NCBI GenBank assembly: GCA_023376005.1
Contig: CM042157.1
Coordinates: forward strand, 56,067,287 to 56,131,286
From: Doryteuthis pealeii
Lineage: Eukaryota; Mollusca; Cephalopoda; Myopsida; Loliginidae
Length of the DNA: 64,000 bases
Direction: 5' to 3'
The notes beneath the pieces were generated by a model. That model was not told where the DNA came from. It did no database searches and saw only the letters and a program-made list of their open reading frames with translations. This document shows, in pieces, positions 23,961 to 38,639 of the stretch (position 1 is the first letter of the stretch; each line of letters starts with the position of its first letter). The position numbers and the translations under genes were made by a program.

Positions 23961-24189
23961 CGCACGGTTCTCCTCTTCTTTGATGGTGGTGTTTCATTAT
24001 GATTTTCATTAGTATACAATTCTTCCTGTCAACTTGATGATCTTTCCATTTTGTCAGAGGATAAGAAGAGGAACCTATCAGCTTCCTATCAGGTGTGGCT
24101 ACACTTCTACACCAGGCAATGATATGTCAGAACAACAGTTCTTCTTTCACACGTAACACTTTCCGGAAGAGGTGATGATCCGTCATATC
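23961..24189 (-). pseudogene. Broken mirror copy of the exon at 59523-59757 (probable assembly artefact)
   Basis: On the minus strand this matches the exon at 59523-59757, including the flanking splice signals: an AG just 3' of 24189 and GTAAGT-like sequence below 23961. It is about six bases shorter and carries many scattered indels and substitutions. It opens GATATGACG rather than GATATGAAGCG, and the reading frame soon meets TGA. The neighbouring intron is mirrored with a similar density of indels, so the damage shows no coding constraint and no sign of decay limited to one element. That fits raw long-read error in the left palindrome arm. Biologically it may not exist. If the arm were real it would be a dead exon duplicate. 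Confidence 0.7.
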
Positions 24190-24539
24190 CTAACACCACA
24201 CAAATTCAAGATTCAATGATTCAGAAAGGTAAAATGAAAGAAGCAATGAAAAAATGTTGAAGAGAGAGAAGAGAGATAAAAAATGAGCTATGAGAAATAC
24301 AAAGAAAAAAAATTTTAATTATATAAATTTTTATATGCAAAAAGTGATTAACATAAAAATTAAACTTTTAATAATTAACATCAATCAAGGCATGCCGAAG
24401 CCACAGATTCCTTTGACTCCTCTCTCCTCACATCTGACTATCAGCCCAGTAAAATACCTTAAGTAATACGTCAACTTATAGCCACTCGCTAATTTCAAGA
24501 TCAAGAGAGAGGCATTTACCCAATGAGGCGTGTATTTAA

Positions 24540-24910
24540 GGCGTACAACTCAGAATACCCAGAATGACGCCAATCTCTTCAATGGACGGAACTGGTTATT
24601 GGCCTCGATGTTATTGGCCAAAATGAAAAAGAAGAACAGAGATTGGTTAAACAAAGAGAGTTAGGAAAATCGCCATGGTGGGAATATCATATGCATAAGC
24701 AACATCTGAATTGAAGTAATTTGGGGCTGGGCAGAGACTGATTGTGGAGCACCAACAGAAAGAAAGTTCTACTGGCCAGACATAGTCACAAAGGTTTAAC
24801 AAACAACAGGTGATACTTGTGCAGTTGTCAAGTGTGTCTAGAAACTGAAAAGGCCCACTTAGAAATCTTCACAATGAATGAAGTTTACATTTAATGCTCA
24901 TCATGGATTG
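24540..24910 (+). pseudogene. RTE-type LINE ORF2 C-terminal fragment, left-arm copy
   Basis: Mirror of 58830-59240 with extra indels that break the frame. Confidence 0.5.
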
Positions 24911-25509
24911 TTGACAAAACCCGTAGCCTGGAAAAAAAATAGGGGGGGGGCCCCATTTTGGTTTTCAGATAGGGAATGGACCAGGAACGTTATAACTCCC
25001 TGACCCTCAGAAGGCGCAAATCTGTGTCTAATTTAGGTTAGTTTAGATTTTAGTCAACCTTAGATTGACGCAGACTAGACGTGCTACTGTGAGGATTGTT
25101 CTCACCGCGTGAATAAGAAAAATGGGTTAGATAATCTTGATCAAGGGAAAAAATGTCTTTTGGTTATAGTTAATTGCATGACTAAAAAGAGTGCCTTAGA
25201 AGAAATAGTTAGAGATTAGACACCAAGATGTGTCAGAACAAGTATGCAGAAGCAGTAAAGAAGAAATGAAGTAAAAGTAAGACTACTCTGTAATTCTCTC
25301 TCTCCCACTCTCTATCTCTCTCTCACCAGAGTTTCCTCTCTCCGAATTATTATACCTGATGTTGATAAAACATCCAATGTGGAATATACAACAGGAAGAT
25401 CAAAAAATTGTCAGCAATTCAGGCCAAACATAATGAATAGAAGTGTATTGGTCAGCCAATGTGGATAAACCATTAGTAACTGACTAATGAAGGGAATAGT
25501 CACAGTTTG

Positions 25510-25760
25510 CTGGAAGATCTCTTCTTGAGGAGGCACTGTGTATGTTAGTCAATAGGACTGAGTTCAAATCTGCGGCTTTTTTCACATAGCACTAATATCC
25601 TTGGGAAAAGTAATGTATCCAACTACTCCCCTCCAGCCAATGGGTAAATAGTAAGACAGACTGGGATCTTTAACTTTGGCTAGGTAACCAATCTAGAGAA
25701 GGAAAACTTGAATTCAAACCTGTTAAAGTCGCTTAAGAAATTGACATTGTGTACATCCTG
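25510..25760 (+). mobile_element. tRNA-derived SINE family 2, left-arm copy
   Basis: Mirror of 57900-58168: GAGGAGGCACTGTG... head, GAGTTCAAATCTGCGG box B region, then the CTCCCCTCCAGCCAATGGGT body. Confidence 0.6.
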
Positions 25761-25849
25761 GTCGTATGCAATGTATGGTAAAATATATAACTATTCTTCA
25801 ACTCTAATGTCTCGGGTAGTGGTCACTGACCTGTCATTTTAAGATGAAA

Positions 25850-26490
25850 TTGATTGATTTTTAACAGCATGTCACTTGTCTAAAGATTATTTATGCCTAG
25901 AGGTTAGTGTTTGCTCAAATATTTACATTTTTGTTTAATTTTTCTTAATTTTTTTCCACAGTTATATCAAATATGAACAATTGTTAAACAGTCTATTTGC
26001 TCATCAGGATGGGACCAATAAAAGATACTACAGACTCCAGGTTGAACAGACTTGGGAAATAATGTTTAATGAAGAGGTTCTCCACACCCCCAGAAGGAGC
26101 CTCACTATCAAGATGTAGTTTAGAGTCATATTCTTATGTTTTAACATACAAAATAATAATGAAAGATGGGATTTGTTGTTGAACCCAAAAAGTTTATTTA
26201 AATGTAGAGGCAAGCTAATACTTCTAACCAAAACCAACATTAAAATTCAAATTGTATGGGACGAAATAAATTGGTTCATCTCCTGGTGTCATGGTGGTCT
26301 CTTCACTCTTTTTTCATTATACATCCCTATGGAGTCAACCTGACTTTAATGACCCAAGAGCAACTCTGGATCCTTTTTGTAGGTGAGTCTAGCACATACC
26401 AGGACACCATTTGAGGTGGGGGTCTTACTCCCCTGCAGGGGATACTCGCGTAGTCCACATTAGGGTTATTGCCAATTTGATTAACAGAAG
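25850..26490 (+). repeat. VNTR-core element, left-arm copy
   Basis: Mirror of 57150-57815. Head TTTTTAACAGCATGTCACTT, one core unit, and a split 3' module separated by about 200 bases of extra sequence. Confidence 0.65.
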
Positions 26491-27159
26491 GAAAAAAGTC
26501 CATTCAAAACTTAGTAATTAATGATGTCGTTATGACCTGCTGCAATTTACTAAAATGACCGAAGACATTGAAATATATTTGCACAAATACAGAAAGTATG
26601 TTCACATTATACACTTCTACGGTTTGATGTTCAACATTTCAAAATAACGATAAATTCTGTTAAGGAAAAAAAAAATCTCATAACTAAATTAAAAAAGATG
26701 TGATATTAAGTCCTCAAAAATATGCCCAAATCTATACTATCAATATATAATTCCTCATATGTACAAGGTTATTCATCTTGCACACCCCTCTGGAATAATG
26801 AGACCATGACCAAATGTCCATGATGGAATGCAAAGTGTAAATCCTGATTATCTGGTGTTGCTATCCACTGAATTCTTAATTTCTTAAAGTGTTGTCACTC
26901 AGCTAAATAATGGACCATTCAGTTTTTATATAAAGAAAGAAATGGAAGAGAAAATAAATAATAAGAAAGAAAGAATGAGAGGAAGAATATAAGAGAGGGT
27001 GAGTGCACAAAGTGTGATGCTCTGTTATCAATGAACTGGGAGAAAAAGAGTGAGAGAAATTATAATCAAGATTATTATACTTTTTACATATTAACTAATT
27101 GCAAAGCTCTTGAAATGAACCATATCAAATGTTGTATAATTTTTCATGTGGTTTCACAG

Positions 27160-27450
27160 GTCCTGCTAGTATAAAGAAATTAGTAAAATTAAAACATTAA
27201 CTAAACAATAACATGGACTGGGAGTAATGCAGACTAGATCCTCATTAACAGATTAGTTTAGATGTCATACTGCACCCGTTTTTGGTTTTTTTTTGGGGGG
27301 GGTATTATTACCCTCACCTGCAGGGGGATCAGTCAGTGTATTCTAACCCTGCCAAGTGGAATTGGTCGTACAATGAAAGAAAGCCAGATGAAAACCTCTC
27401 TCTTTGTCATCAGTCAAGTGATACTATAGTTCTGTGATATAGAATCCCTC
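27160..27450 (+). repeat. VNTR-core element 3' part, left-arm copy
   Basis: Mirror of 56060-56370: ACATGGACTGGGAGTAATGC, then a GGGGGATCAGTCAGTGTATT end. Confidence 0.6.
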
Positions 27451-28299
27451 ATTCCAAATTCTAAGGAGATACAGTCAGAAATTCTGTGCCTACCAAACAG
27501 GAATAATGAAGCTTGACAACCCCTCTGTTATCTGCATCGTGGTATAAGAAGGCTATACTTAAAGATAACACAATATAAGCTTTGCTATATCCATTGTTGA
27601 ATTGGTTATAAATAGCTATACAATCAATTAAAATCTTCTTATTAATATCAATATAGGAGAACTTTTTAAGAATTAATATAATGGACATTGATACAAAGAC
27701 TTGTGAGTTCAATAGAATTACATTAATAACACCATAACCATAATATTTACAGGATGGACACATAAAAAAAAAACACCAGCGAGATTGTCCAAAAATCAAA
27801 CCAAAAAAACTTGTCTAATATTCTTCCTGGGAAGTAACAATAGTAATTATTCGCAACTCAAATGCAAATGCAAAATATTCCTTGAGAACATTACTGCATA
27901 TGCTATAGAATATTGGCATTGAGTGCATGGACTGAGTGACACCAACAGAATTAGAAGAGCAAAACAATGGACAGGAAAAGATTTTCGGCTAATTCAGTGG
28001 GGATGAATTATAGAAAAGAAAAGTTTTGAAACATCAAAGCAGAACATCGACCATGATTGAGCATCCCTAAAGGATTGATTCAACACTATTAGCAGATAAT
28101 ACAGGTCTCAAGACTTTCTTATTATCTTCTATACAAGAATATATATATATATATATTCATACAGGTATGATGTAATATTGTCTAAATTATGTAAAAATTG
28201 AAATAAACACTGACATCTCAACTTTATCAGAGATATTCCAAATTAATGAAAAATATCTTGAAAAAAATATTTAAGATTAAAATTATTTAAAAAATCGTC

Positions 28300-28670
28300 A
28301 TTGGCTTCAAACAAAGCCTCCAAATTCCTGCAAGGCTTTAAGGCCACTGTGTTGAGTCTGAGGCATGTGGGCAAATGAATGAGGCATAACACACATTGAA
28401 CTAGTGATCACCCCAACACTAAGATGTGAACTGGATGTCTAGTTTCATCACTATCAATACACCTGTGGGGCAGAGTAAAGCCAATGGTTCGTTCTGTGAG
28501 TTAACCATTCTGATCCTGACAGATATTTTTCCTTTCATCTGATGAAAAAAGCAAAGCCTATTTGGTTGGAGGGAGGATCTTGAGTTTGTTAAAAAAGCTT
28601 TGCAGCCCAATCTTTTCTTTTGTGCCTTAATGGCAGTGATAAAAGTTGGGCTCTTTCTCAATCTTCTATT
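28300..28670 (-). pseudogene. Internally deleted mariner-type transposase, left-arm copy
   Basis: Mirror of 54870-55250. The minus strand opens MRKSPTFITAIKAQKKRLG and soon drifts out of frame. Confidence 0.6.
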
Positions 28671-29419
28671 AAGAAATACTATGTCTTCATGTACTAATTT
28701 TTTGACTGATTTATTAATATTATCCTATTTGAATATTGTTTTAATATTATAAAATATATAAGTTTAGGATACATTGGTTTTAAAAACAAGGAATAAAAGA
28801 CGTGGAGAGAGGTGGCTAAACTTGATATTTGATATAAGTTTGCTAATCTCCAACATTAAGAGAGACATAAAACATTAAATAAATATCATCTAAAAGAACA
28901 TTTGTCTTGTTGTGGAATTTAACCATGATTTGTTATAGATGACTGCTAAAAAACTCTAGTTTGCTTGGTATTTTCTCAAAAATTTATCAAAAGAAAAAAA
29001 CTATAAAGTCATTTCAAATGATTATAAAAAGTAATAAAGTTTTTTGTTGTGTGGTTTGTTGTTGGTTCAAATAACCCAGAAGCCAGTGTTTTCAATCTTT
29101 TTGGGATAAATTTTTAAGGGTTTTATTACATGCACATACAATTAGTAATTCTAGTCAATACCATCATGGTGTATATGTTAGCAAGTTAATTTCACAATTC
29201 TATTAGTGCTGAAGCAAGTTTCAATCTTTTCTGGATGCCTCATTTTGTAACCCTTGTATCCACATCCTACCCATGGTGAATGGGATTGGGTAACACCTAC
29301 AAATTACTAATTCATGAATGATTGAATGAAGAATTTTATTCCATCTTTTTCTTCCATTGACCCTAGATACTTGAACTGCACCTTCTAGGCAGGTCTATAT
29401 CGTATTTACCCTATCCCTG

Positions 29420-29670
29420 TGACTCAAGTCAATTCTAACGTGGAGCACAACTGGTTTGAATTCAGTTTTTCCCTTCTCCTAGACCTGGTTGCCTAACCAA
29501 GGGTCAGAACCAGTCTGTCATATTTTTACCATAGCTGGAGAGAGAACATGGCCTTTCTTCAAAGATATAGCACAAGTGAATACAGACAGTTTTATCCAGG
29601 ATTTGAACTCAGGTTGCAAATCCATTTTCTACTATGTAACCATTACACCTAAAGGGCAGACCCATATGTA
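29420..29670 (-). mobile_element. tRNA-derived SINE family 2, left-arm copy
   Basis: Mirror of 53895-54150. It includes the reverse complement of the box-B region GAGTTCAAATCCTGGAT near 29596-29612. Confidence 0.65.
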
Positions 29671-31054
29671 TTCACATAGTTAATTTATAATGATTATTAG
29701 GTCATGGAATACATTTTAGAAATGAATGCATTTTAGACCTTCAATGAACTGTCTACTTCAACATAATACTAAAAACTTCAATATTCAATGGAAAATAAAA
29801 AAAGATAAGATTAAAAAAAATGTAGCTACACCTTTTAAAACAAAACCACTAATTATTCAAATTAACCTTACTGGAAGATGGTTTATTTGTGCATGTCGAT
29901 ATACAAAGAGTTTGTTTTATTTCCCACAAAGAACAATCTCACTAATAATAAATAACTAAAAGTACAGACAACAAGAGGATTCCTAAATATTTCAAAATAG
30001 GTAGATTGCTTCAAAGGTATGAGACTGTAATTACGTTGGTTTTGCTATATCACAGTTATCTTTAAAAAAAAAAAAAAAAAGTTTGCTGATTTGGTGCACA
30101 CACACAATATCCACCCACACAATATTTTGTATACAATATGAATGTATTAGTGTACAAATTTTGTTATCATTTTGATAAAAAAGTAGAGTGAAAATGTTTA
30201 AGCAAGTTGAATTGCACAGGTAATCCAATGGACTTTTCCCTATTGTAAGTTATTGAAATCTGGCTTTCCTTGATAAAATAAAACGGAATTCTTCCAAAAT
30301 GTAGCCATGTAAGTACTTCTGTATGGCTGCACTATTCGGATTTAAAAAAGGGTTTTGGAAAAAAAACTAGATTTGAACTACATAAAGATACTATGTACTG
30401 TTTGAAACCAAAATCCTGAAAGCAGTACCCTACAAAACAGTTAGTTTTGTAGGGTACGCTTCCATTACACAAACCATTCAAGTAAGATAACAAGAACACC
30501 CTGGAAATAAGGAACTCATAAGTGACATTTCTACCATGAACACTAAATGATAAACAGTGTTGGCTGACCAGAAAAAACTTAACATTGGACCAGCAAAAAC
30601 TTACATTAACCAGACTCTGTGTAACACTGGAATGGCCATCTACAGACTAGCAAAGTGATGGCTGATAGTGCATATGATGGGTGAGAAAGAGAGAGAGGCA
30701 AGGAAATCATGATTCAGATCTATTGTAGTATGGTATTTCTCAATGGTTCAATCTTTCAAAAAGTATTATAATTCAAAGAAATTATTACAAGAATTCAAGA
30801 ATATTTGTTTGATAGAAAAGTTTCTAGCATATAATGTTAGAGAAATCTTAAAGATGTTTTTTTTTAAAGTTTACTTAATTCTTACTTTTGTGCAAATCAA
30901 TCAATTGTAGTATGTAGTTTTAAAAGCATAGGAACAATTCCAAAACTAGAAAAATTAGCTCAGTAAATGTTTAAACATTGTTTTTTCCTGTCTGCTCAAG
31001 ATAAAGGTCATTTATGACAAGATAAGTGCCTACAAGAAAAAGGGATTTATAAGA

Positions 31055-31690
31055 ATGATTGATTGAATTGTTTTAATACCATGTTAAAACGTATAGGGGT
31101 ATTTTATACCTAGAGGTTAGGGGAATGCCTTCCATATGTAACATCTATTATTACATTTATTGTGTAATTATTCTAACAGTTTTGTTTGTATACATATAAT
31201 CAAGTATTTTTAATCTCTAAATATGAATAATTTGCTTACAGTTGGTATAAGTTTTTATAAGTATTCGTCTAAATACTAAATAATCATATAATTCAAGGAA
31301 TTATTTCTATTTCTCATGAATATTCATTTGTTTGCACATAGTACATGGTTTCAATTAACTAATATAAATACAATTCATTTTTTAAAACAATTCATCAGAT
31401 GGGACCGCTAACAGTATGCCACTACTGAAATAGAGTGGACCTGGAGTAATGGCAATGAAGTGTAAATATACATGCCCTAAAATCTGCAGAATTGGAGCCT
31501 TATAATCGATGCATTTAAATTCAAACCAAAGGACACGATTTTTTGTAAGGGTGAGGGGGTTAATTCTCCTGCATGAGATGCAGTCAGCATATTTCTAAAG
31601 CCGTGCCAATAGGCTGTCATACAATGGAAAGAAAACAGAATGAAAGCCTTTCCTCCTTTGTCACCAGTCAAGAAAGTATTCAAATTCTGT
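31055..31690 (+). repeat. VNTR-core element, left-arm copy
   Basis: Mirror of 51890-52500, with about four core units between 31180 and 31395. Confidence 0.7.
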
Positions 31691-33596
31691 GATATAGAAT
31701 CCAAGTATTCGCAAATTCTAAGAACTGTTGTTACATTTATCTTCAATAAACAAAAGATGAATTTCTATGAAGAGATGGATAATAATAAGATCATATTTTA
31801 CAAGTGGGGAGAGAAAAGGAGAAACAATATTTATGAGAGATTAAGTTTTTCTGATATTAGAAATAATGGTACAACAGTTACGAAGAGCTATTAACAGTAA
31901 AAAGAAGTACTATATCTCTCAATACCTTGAAACCAAAATAAATAGCTTTGATACAAAAATGCATCGTTGAGAACTTCGAGAGCTGATTTATTTGCACACA
32001 GAATATCAGCCGCAGCATGACAAGCAATAAGAAATATCAAATAAAGAAAAGTAGGTTTCCAATTACAGCTTCCTGACCACTGATTCATGAGAGCAGGCAG
32101 ATGATAGTCATAGGATGAAAACTACTTTATCAATCACTAAAGTGAACAAAAAAAAAAAATCTACCACAATTTTATACCACCTAAAAACCTTATTTTTTAT
32201 AAAAATAATTTCTTCTAATACAAAAATTGGTATCTTGGTTAACAGATTATAGAATCTAAATTGATTTTATAGGTATTCATGTTACACCCAGCTCCACAGA
32301 ATTGAAACTCTGTAAATATAACCAAAAAATATAAAATTTTAATAGTAGTCCAAAAATAAGTAGCAGGTGTTTAGAAAAATCAATTCATTTCAAATCACAC
32401 ACCTGACCAATTCCTTATTCATAATGATCTCAAATCTTTACAGCAATAAGTGTAGAAACAATTCAAAATCAACAAGAATGGTGGCTGATAGACATAGTAG
32501 TTGAAAAACTTATCAATCATAAAATGAAAAAAAAAATTCTACTTCAATTTTATTTATATACTGAATAAGCCAATGCTAGCAGACTGATCCTGGGATGAAT
32601 AACTATTATTACAATGCCATTATTTTCTACCCATCAGTTCATTAACTTACCAAAAAGCAAGACTGATATATTTTTAAAGTTCAGCTATCAATACTAAATA
32701 CATACCTGAACTTGTATTAATCTTTTATATATACTTTCACTGTTCTAATCTTATTTTACTCTTTCAATATGTTTATCTTTTCTGGTCTACAATTATTTTT
32801 TTATAAGTACAATGTGTACAAAACCTTGAGTATTATTCTGTTAAGATCACAAAATAGAAAAATAAACACCAAACACAGAAATCATTTTTATTGCAACATA
32901 GCTTATAGCTATAATGGTTCATCCAATTGATACGCATCAATGCAAATGTAACTGAACAAATTTATTTTTTTGGAATTACCTTATAATAGAAAAGAGTATT
33001 TGCCATCTTTAAAGCAAGTCAATAAGTTTTCAAAAAGTGAATGATCTGATGAATGTAATGGCTTTAAACTTTAAAAGCAATCTAACAAAATAAATAGAAA
33101 AAATATATATCAAATTGTGTATACATGGTGTTGAGGTACAATATTCCTCCGTTTCTTTTTTCATTAAAAAACATGACTATTATTTCCTATTTGGACATAT
33201 TCAAAATACAAAAGCAACTTTGAAAAACATGTGTTTGTAATTGCAAGATATTTAATATAACATCTAAAAAATAAATCTTAATAATCTAATAATCATCATT
33301 TTTCTTGTTAAGAAATATCAGTTAATACAAGTGTGTTTTTTCCAGAATTTATTTTCCCTTTGATATATTAAAAAGATTTTTCTGTAAATATATAAACCCT
33401 TTTCTCCGCTTAATGAATTTTCTGATATTCTACTCATTCCTCTTTTTATAAAATTTTATTTCCCCATTTGCTTAAAATGGAGGGGAAAAGGTCTATCTGT
33501 ACCGTTTATATGAATGATATGTTTCATAAACTAAACTTCTTACTTTAATTACAAAATGTTCAAGTGAGCTAGATCTTTAACACATTTTGAAATACT

Positions 33597-33785
33597 CTGT
33601 TGTAAGCTCGGGTATCAGAGTAAACAGAGATAATAGGCGAGAGAAACAATGAAGAAATCATTGTTAACAATCTAGTAATTGCTAATTAGTCTGTCACCTT
33701 GTATATATTGCCTAGTAAACTTCCCCCCCCCAGTCCTTATACTTTCTTTCATTATTTCTCTGTTAACTCTGATACTCAAGTTACA
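33597..33785. mobile_element. Fold-back MITE, left-arm copy
   Basis: Mirror of 49776-49969 with eroded arms. Confidence 0.55.
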
Positions 33786-36700
33786 GACATGCCTCTAAAA
33801 TCAAAATCTATGATTTAAGAACTCTACTCAAGGTAAAAAAAACACAGTGAGGTTAACACAGAACTAGGCTAACTGCTTATGCTACAGATGCAGTGTAGGG
33901 GTAGTCTTGTGACCCTTTTTTGACCTATTAGAAAGCAAACTCAACAAGCCCAATGCCTTAAAGCATGTAAATACAATTGAATATTTCACATTTCTCCCCT
34001 CCCTTTTTTTAAAAAAATTGCAGCTTCAGTTGTAACAAACATATTTGCTAGTCCGTTTGGGCCAAGCAAGCACATGAAACATGAAGTCCACCTTATTGTA
34101 ATCTCTAATAGACTTTGGAACACTCCAACCAAAACTATTTTTTGGAAACACCTCAACGCAACACAACCAGTTGCACACAACGATTGTTCCAAACTTTGTG
34201 GCTATTCCACAATAGAGTTCTAAACAAAATTCCTGAATGCAATAAATGTACAACAGTGACCCATAGGTGTATTACATCTGCGAGAATGAAAGAAATTAAA
34301 AACAGTATTTTACTTTTAATGAAATGATATATTTATAAACCAAACTTTGTGGCTTCATCTCAACTAAATTCTCCTAATGCTCAAGTGGCAAGATTCTTTA
34401 TTGTGCCCCCCACACACACCAAAAAATCCTGTTTCTTCTTTTCATAATATCAATAAAATCAAAGAAGCATGTATTTTTCCTTCTTAATTTTCAACTTTTA
34501 TAAAACATTCATCATACTTTGTAGTATTTAAGATTTCTGGACTGTTGTTCCTGATCTTATTGTTATAGTAACACATTTACCCCAGTTAGACAATGGTATA
34601 AAGTTTGAGTTAATACAGTTTTAAGTGACAATTTTCATCGGAGATTGCAGGTTCAGTCCTGACTACAGACAAAAATCTTAACATAGCTAACACTTATATT
34701 GGTCATGGTTAACGGAATGAGAACAATCTACCCTCAATGGATTAAATAAAGGGTTGGTTGAAGTTGCATCAAGGCTCTTGAGTTTGACAAGGGCTGGGAA
34801 ATCATATGATAATAAATTAATCAGTCTCATTTTAAAATTTCAGACAAATATTAATATATGCATATACTTTAGTAAAGTTGGATATGAATATTCAACCACA
34901 TGATGAATAAAGTACCATAATCATTTGTGTATAATATGCAATACATCTTTAGTTTTAGTCCATAAAAAACAATAAAAAATTGAATAAATTCAAATTTTGG
35001 TTAAATTAAATGAACAAATTCTCAAAATTATAAATAAAATTTTTTCAAGATTTCTTGGCCAAACTTAGGGTTAGTTCACTTATGTCCTAAAACTCCAAAA
35101 TGATTGAGAGCAAACATACAGAACATATCCATACACAATTCCAAAAAAGCTTGCAAATGATAATTTGCTCACATTAGGAGAAATAAAATTATAAAAATAA
35201 ACACACCCAGTGAATTTTCTCTGTAAAGGCATAAAACATTAGTTTTGAACCTATTTACTTTCTGTCATAACAGTTCCTGAATAGGAATGAGATATGTGAC
35301 TGTATAATTGATTATAATACGTTCTTGTGTTATAATATGCATCCTCTTAACTTTTGGGCTTGAAAATCTAAAAAAATAGTGTGTCTTATCCCAAAATAAT
35401 TATGGTACTTAAATCTTAAATTAACTTTGCTTTCTTTTTAAGGGGGGGGGGGAAATCACCAGAATGTCAGACCTTTTGAAATCTAAGGGCTGTCACTTTC
35501 AAACCTTTTTTTTTTACCCCTTATAGACCCCTTTTTTTCCTATTTTACTTCTGGTAGAATCTCCATAGCCATATCAAAATGTTTAAAAAATCCCTATTGT
35601 ATTTTTTTAATAATTATATTATTAGAAATTGTATAAAATAATGTTAAGATATCTTGTGTAATTGTAAGAAAATAAGTAATGTTATTGCATTCTATTGAAA
35701 AGAATGTTCACATGTAAATAAGTCATAAATAACAAGGATATAACTATTAAAATACTACTTTGGTCGTACTTTATTAGAAAATGCAAGCCTTGTGTTTATG
35801 CGTTCTACTAGTTTTGCAATATTCAGCTTCTAATATTGTCAAAGTGATAATCAAAGACCTCTTGTACAATGTCAGATTATTAAAAGCTTTTTCATAGCAA
35901 GTAATGAAACCAGATCCAATAAGATGAAGAAAAAGCAGTAACAAGCTATTAATAATGTCTAAAGCCATTTTTTTTTGTTCATTGACCACTAAAAAACTAT
36001 TGTAGACCCTCTATTACATTTTCTTTGCAACTAACCCCAAAAAATCATATAATGCACCCCACAAGAACCATATGGAACCCAGTTATAGGGTAAAAATATC
36101 ATGGATTTAAATTGAAATTATTTGCACTTGAGCATGTTTTTTAATCACTAGGGCTTTTAACATAGGGAAATCTTTCATGACAACTATTTTCACAGGTACA
36201 TTAAAATTAAAAAAAGGGTGAAAATTCAATCTTACCTCCAGCCATAATGCAAAGTATGGAAGAGTTGTCAACATTTTGAAGATTAAATTAGCTAATTGGC
36301 ACAACATGTTTTCAACAATCACAAGTGATTTATAAAAAGTTCTAAATCCTAGGTCAATGACCATTCAAAGAAATATATTGAGAACAGATAATATTTTTGT
36401 ATTGATATAATTGAACTATCATGTCTCTTGCCGTTGTTTTTCATTCAACACGTTGTCTACTTGACTCCTCTCTAATCCAAGGACAAAGTCTGTCTCTTCT
36501 ATAAAAATAAATCTTAAATTATCTCTTGACTTTCAGGAAAACAGTGAAAAGCCCACATTTAACATGAACTTTGTAATGAGAAACATTTTTCTCTCAACAA
36601 GATGATTTCATAACTCTTATCTAACTGATGCTAATGATCAGTTTTTAAAAAGATGCAGGTATATTCACTTTTTCCCTAATATTATTTTAAATCAATTTTT

Positions 36701-36959
36701 GATATCAAATATTTTGTCATTCTTTGGAGGGGAATTCTTCAGTTACATATCTTTATCAATTTTCTAATTATTCCTGAGATATTTATTTCTTTGTAAAAAT
36801 AACATATCTTTTATATGTATAATCCTAACAGTAAATTTATAATATACTTATTACAATATTTTGATAATTAATCACATTTGATTAAGTTTATATTCACAAA
36901 TGCAAATATGCATGTATTGAAGCAGAATACTAGGGTGAGAAAAAAAGTTTGGTAGTGCT

Positions 36960-37440
36960 AGTTTGTGAGATGTATATCAACATGACTAAAGCAGTGCAAG
37001 CCGTAGGTACATATTTAGTTGATATGTATCATGGTAGTTGTGCACTAAAACATTGTGTATGTACTTCACTGCATGATTTGAAAGATGCCAACGTATGTCT
37101 AACTCAGGAACTTAGCTTTACAATGGTTCAAACAATGCCCGTGGAGGTAAACCAAAAACATGTTGTGCAAAAGTGGAGGCACATATGATTCACCAAAACA
37201 GCTAAACAGATGATTCAAGAATTTTGCTTGGTTCAGAACCCTGACAATCAGACAAGGTTAAGGTTTAGGCTAAAATTCTGAATTCCTGAGTTGTGCTCCA
37301 AGGCCATAAGAGGTAATCGGTGAGATATCAAGGCAAGTTTGGCCTCTCACATCCAGTGTGATTCGTCAATTCATGACTTCACAAAAGAATCCAGACTAAT
37401 TGAATTGTACCTCACGTTACCCAAATATTGCCAAAAAACT
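36960..37440 (+). pseudogene. Tc1/mariner transposase N-terminal relic, left-arm copy
   Basis: Mirror of 46130-46590. It contains CACAAAAGAATCCAGACTAA and related HTH-region codons in shifting frames. Confidence 0.5.
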
Positions 37441-37635
37441 TTTGACTCCCCTTCTTATCCAAGGGTAAAAATACAACTATACATTGTAGTAGTGAATATA
37501 TTTACAACCCTACATATCATATTAACTAAGGAAATGATAATTAAAAATCCTGTCATTAATTTGGTAGGTAGGTAGGTTGGTCATGTAGCATGTCAACACT
37601 TGTTCAGTTTTTAATGCAAAATCATCATTGTTTTT

Positions 37636-37945
37636 TGGGGGGGGGGGGGGGTTTTGCAAACAATTATGTATTTGAAGCAAACTATTTGTATTAATAATAA
37701 TATAATTTGCAAATAATTAACTTCAATAATTATTCTAATATAAATATTTGCTCAAAGTTATATGGTTTCAAGATTCCACAAATACAAATAATCTGTACAC
37801 AATTATATGATTAAACTAACTTCTATTAATCATTTTAATTGGTAAAACCACTACAAACTTAACAGTCCACAACAACCATTAAGGCCATTTTATTAACACA
37901 AATGGCTTTGAGGACGTTATTGAAGATAAATAGCTTTGATGGGCG
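37636..37945 (+). repeat. Poly-G, tandem array and degraded 5S-like block, left-arm copy
   Basis: Mirror of 45630-45935. G run at about 37638-37651, array to about 37850, then AACTTAACAGTCCACAACAA. Confidence 0.5.
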
Positions 37946-38639
37946 AGGGAGAGAGAAAAAATATATTTCATGTGCAAGAAAGAAAAATTTCAATAAGCTA
38001 TATTCAACAAATGATGGGATTTATATTAGCAGTAAAAATTTAATGAGTAAACCACAATATAAGGTCTCATGATATGACAACTATTAGTGTCAATATCAGT
38101 TGTTTTGATAGCAATGTACGTTCAAAGTTATACAGTTCTATTTAACTTCAATGATTTAAGATAGAAATGCCATTGAACATTAAAGAAATGTGTATTTCTA
38201 ATAGTTCTCAAACCACACTAAATAATCATAGTTATTACGCTCACCATATTTTTTGTTTGAATAAATGTACATAAAACATAAGGTCATGTAAGATAGACAA
38301 CATTATATGAAATGTTAAATCAATCATTAAAAAACATTAGCACAAATTTTTTCTGTTTAAGTTAAATGTAAGATCAGATTTAAAAATGGTAGATAAGTGA
38401 CCAAATCATCAAGCCCAAGGATGTTTTTATTTTGAAATCATACAGCTAAGGGCAATAATCCATTTTGGTCTTATAACAATGCCTATTAAGTAATCCCAGT
38501 CAGTTGTGAGAATATTTTGTTAATCATAAAATTAGGGTAAGATTGTGAAATGAGATACTTAAATTCCTCGACTGAATATGGTATCCTTAAATTGTTATGC
38601 ATACTATAATTTGTTAAAAAATAAACTGCGCTCAGAATT

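Noticed and set aside
27461..27799. 112-codon open frame, minus strand
   Set aside because: Not preserved in the mirrored right arm and has no domain; chance frame in error-rich sequence.
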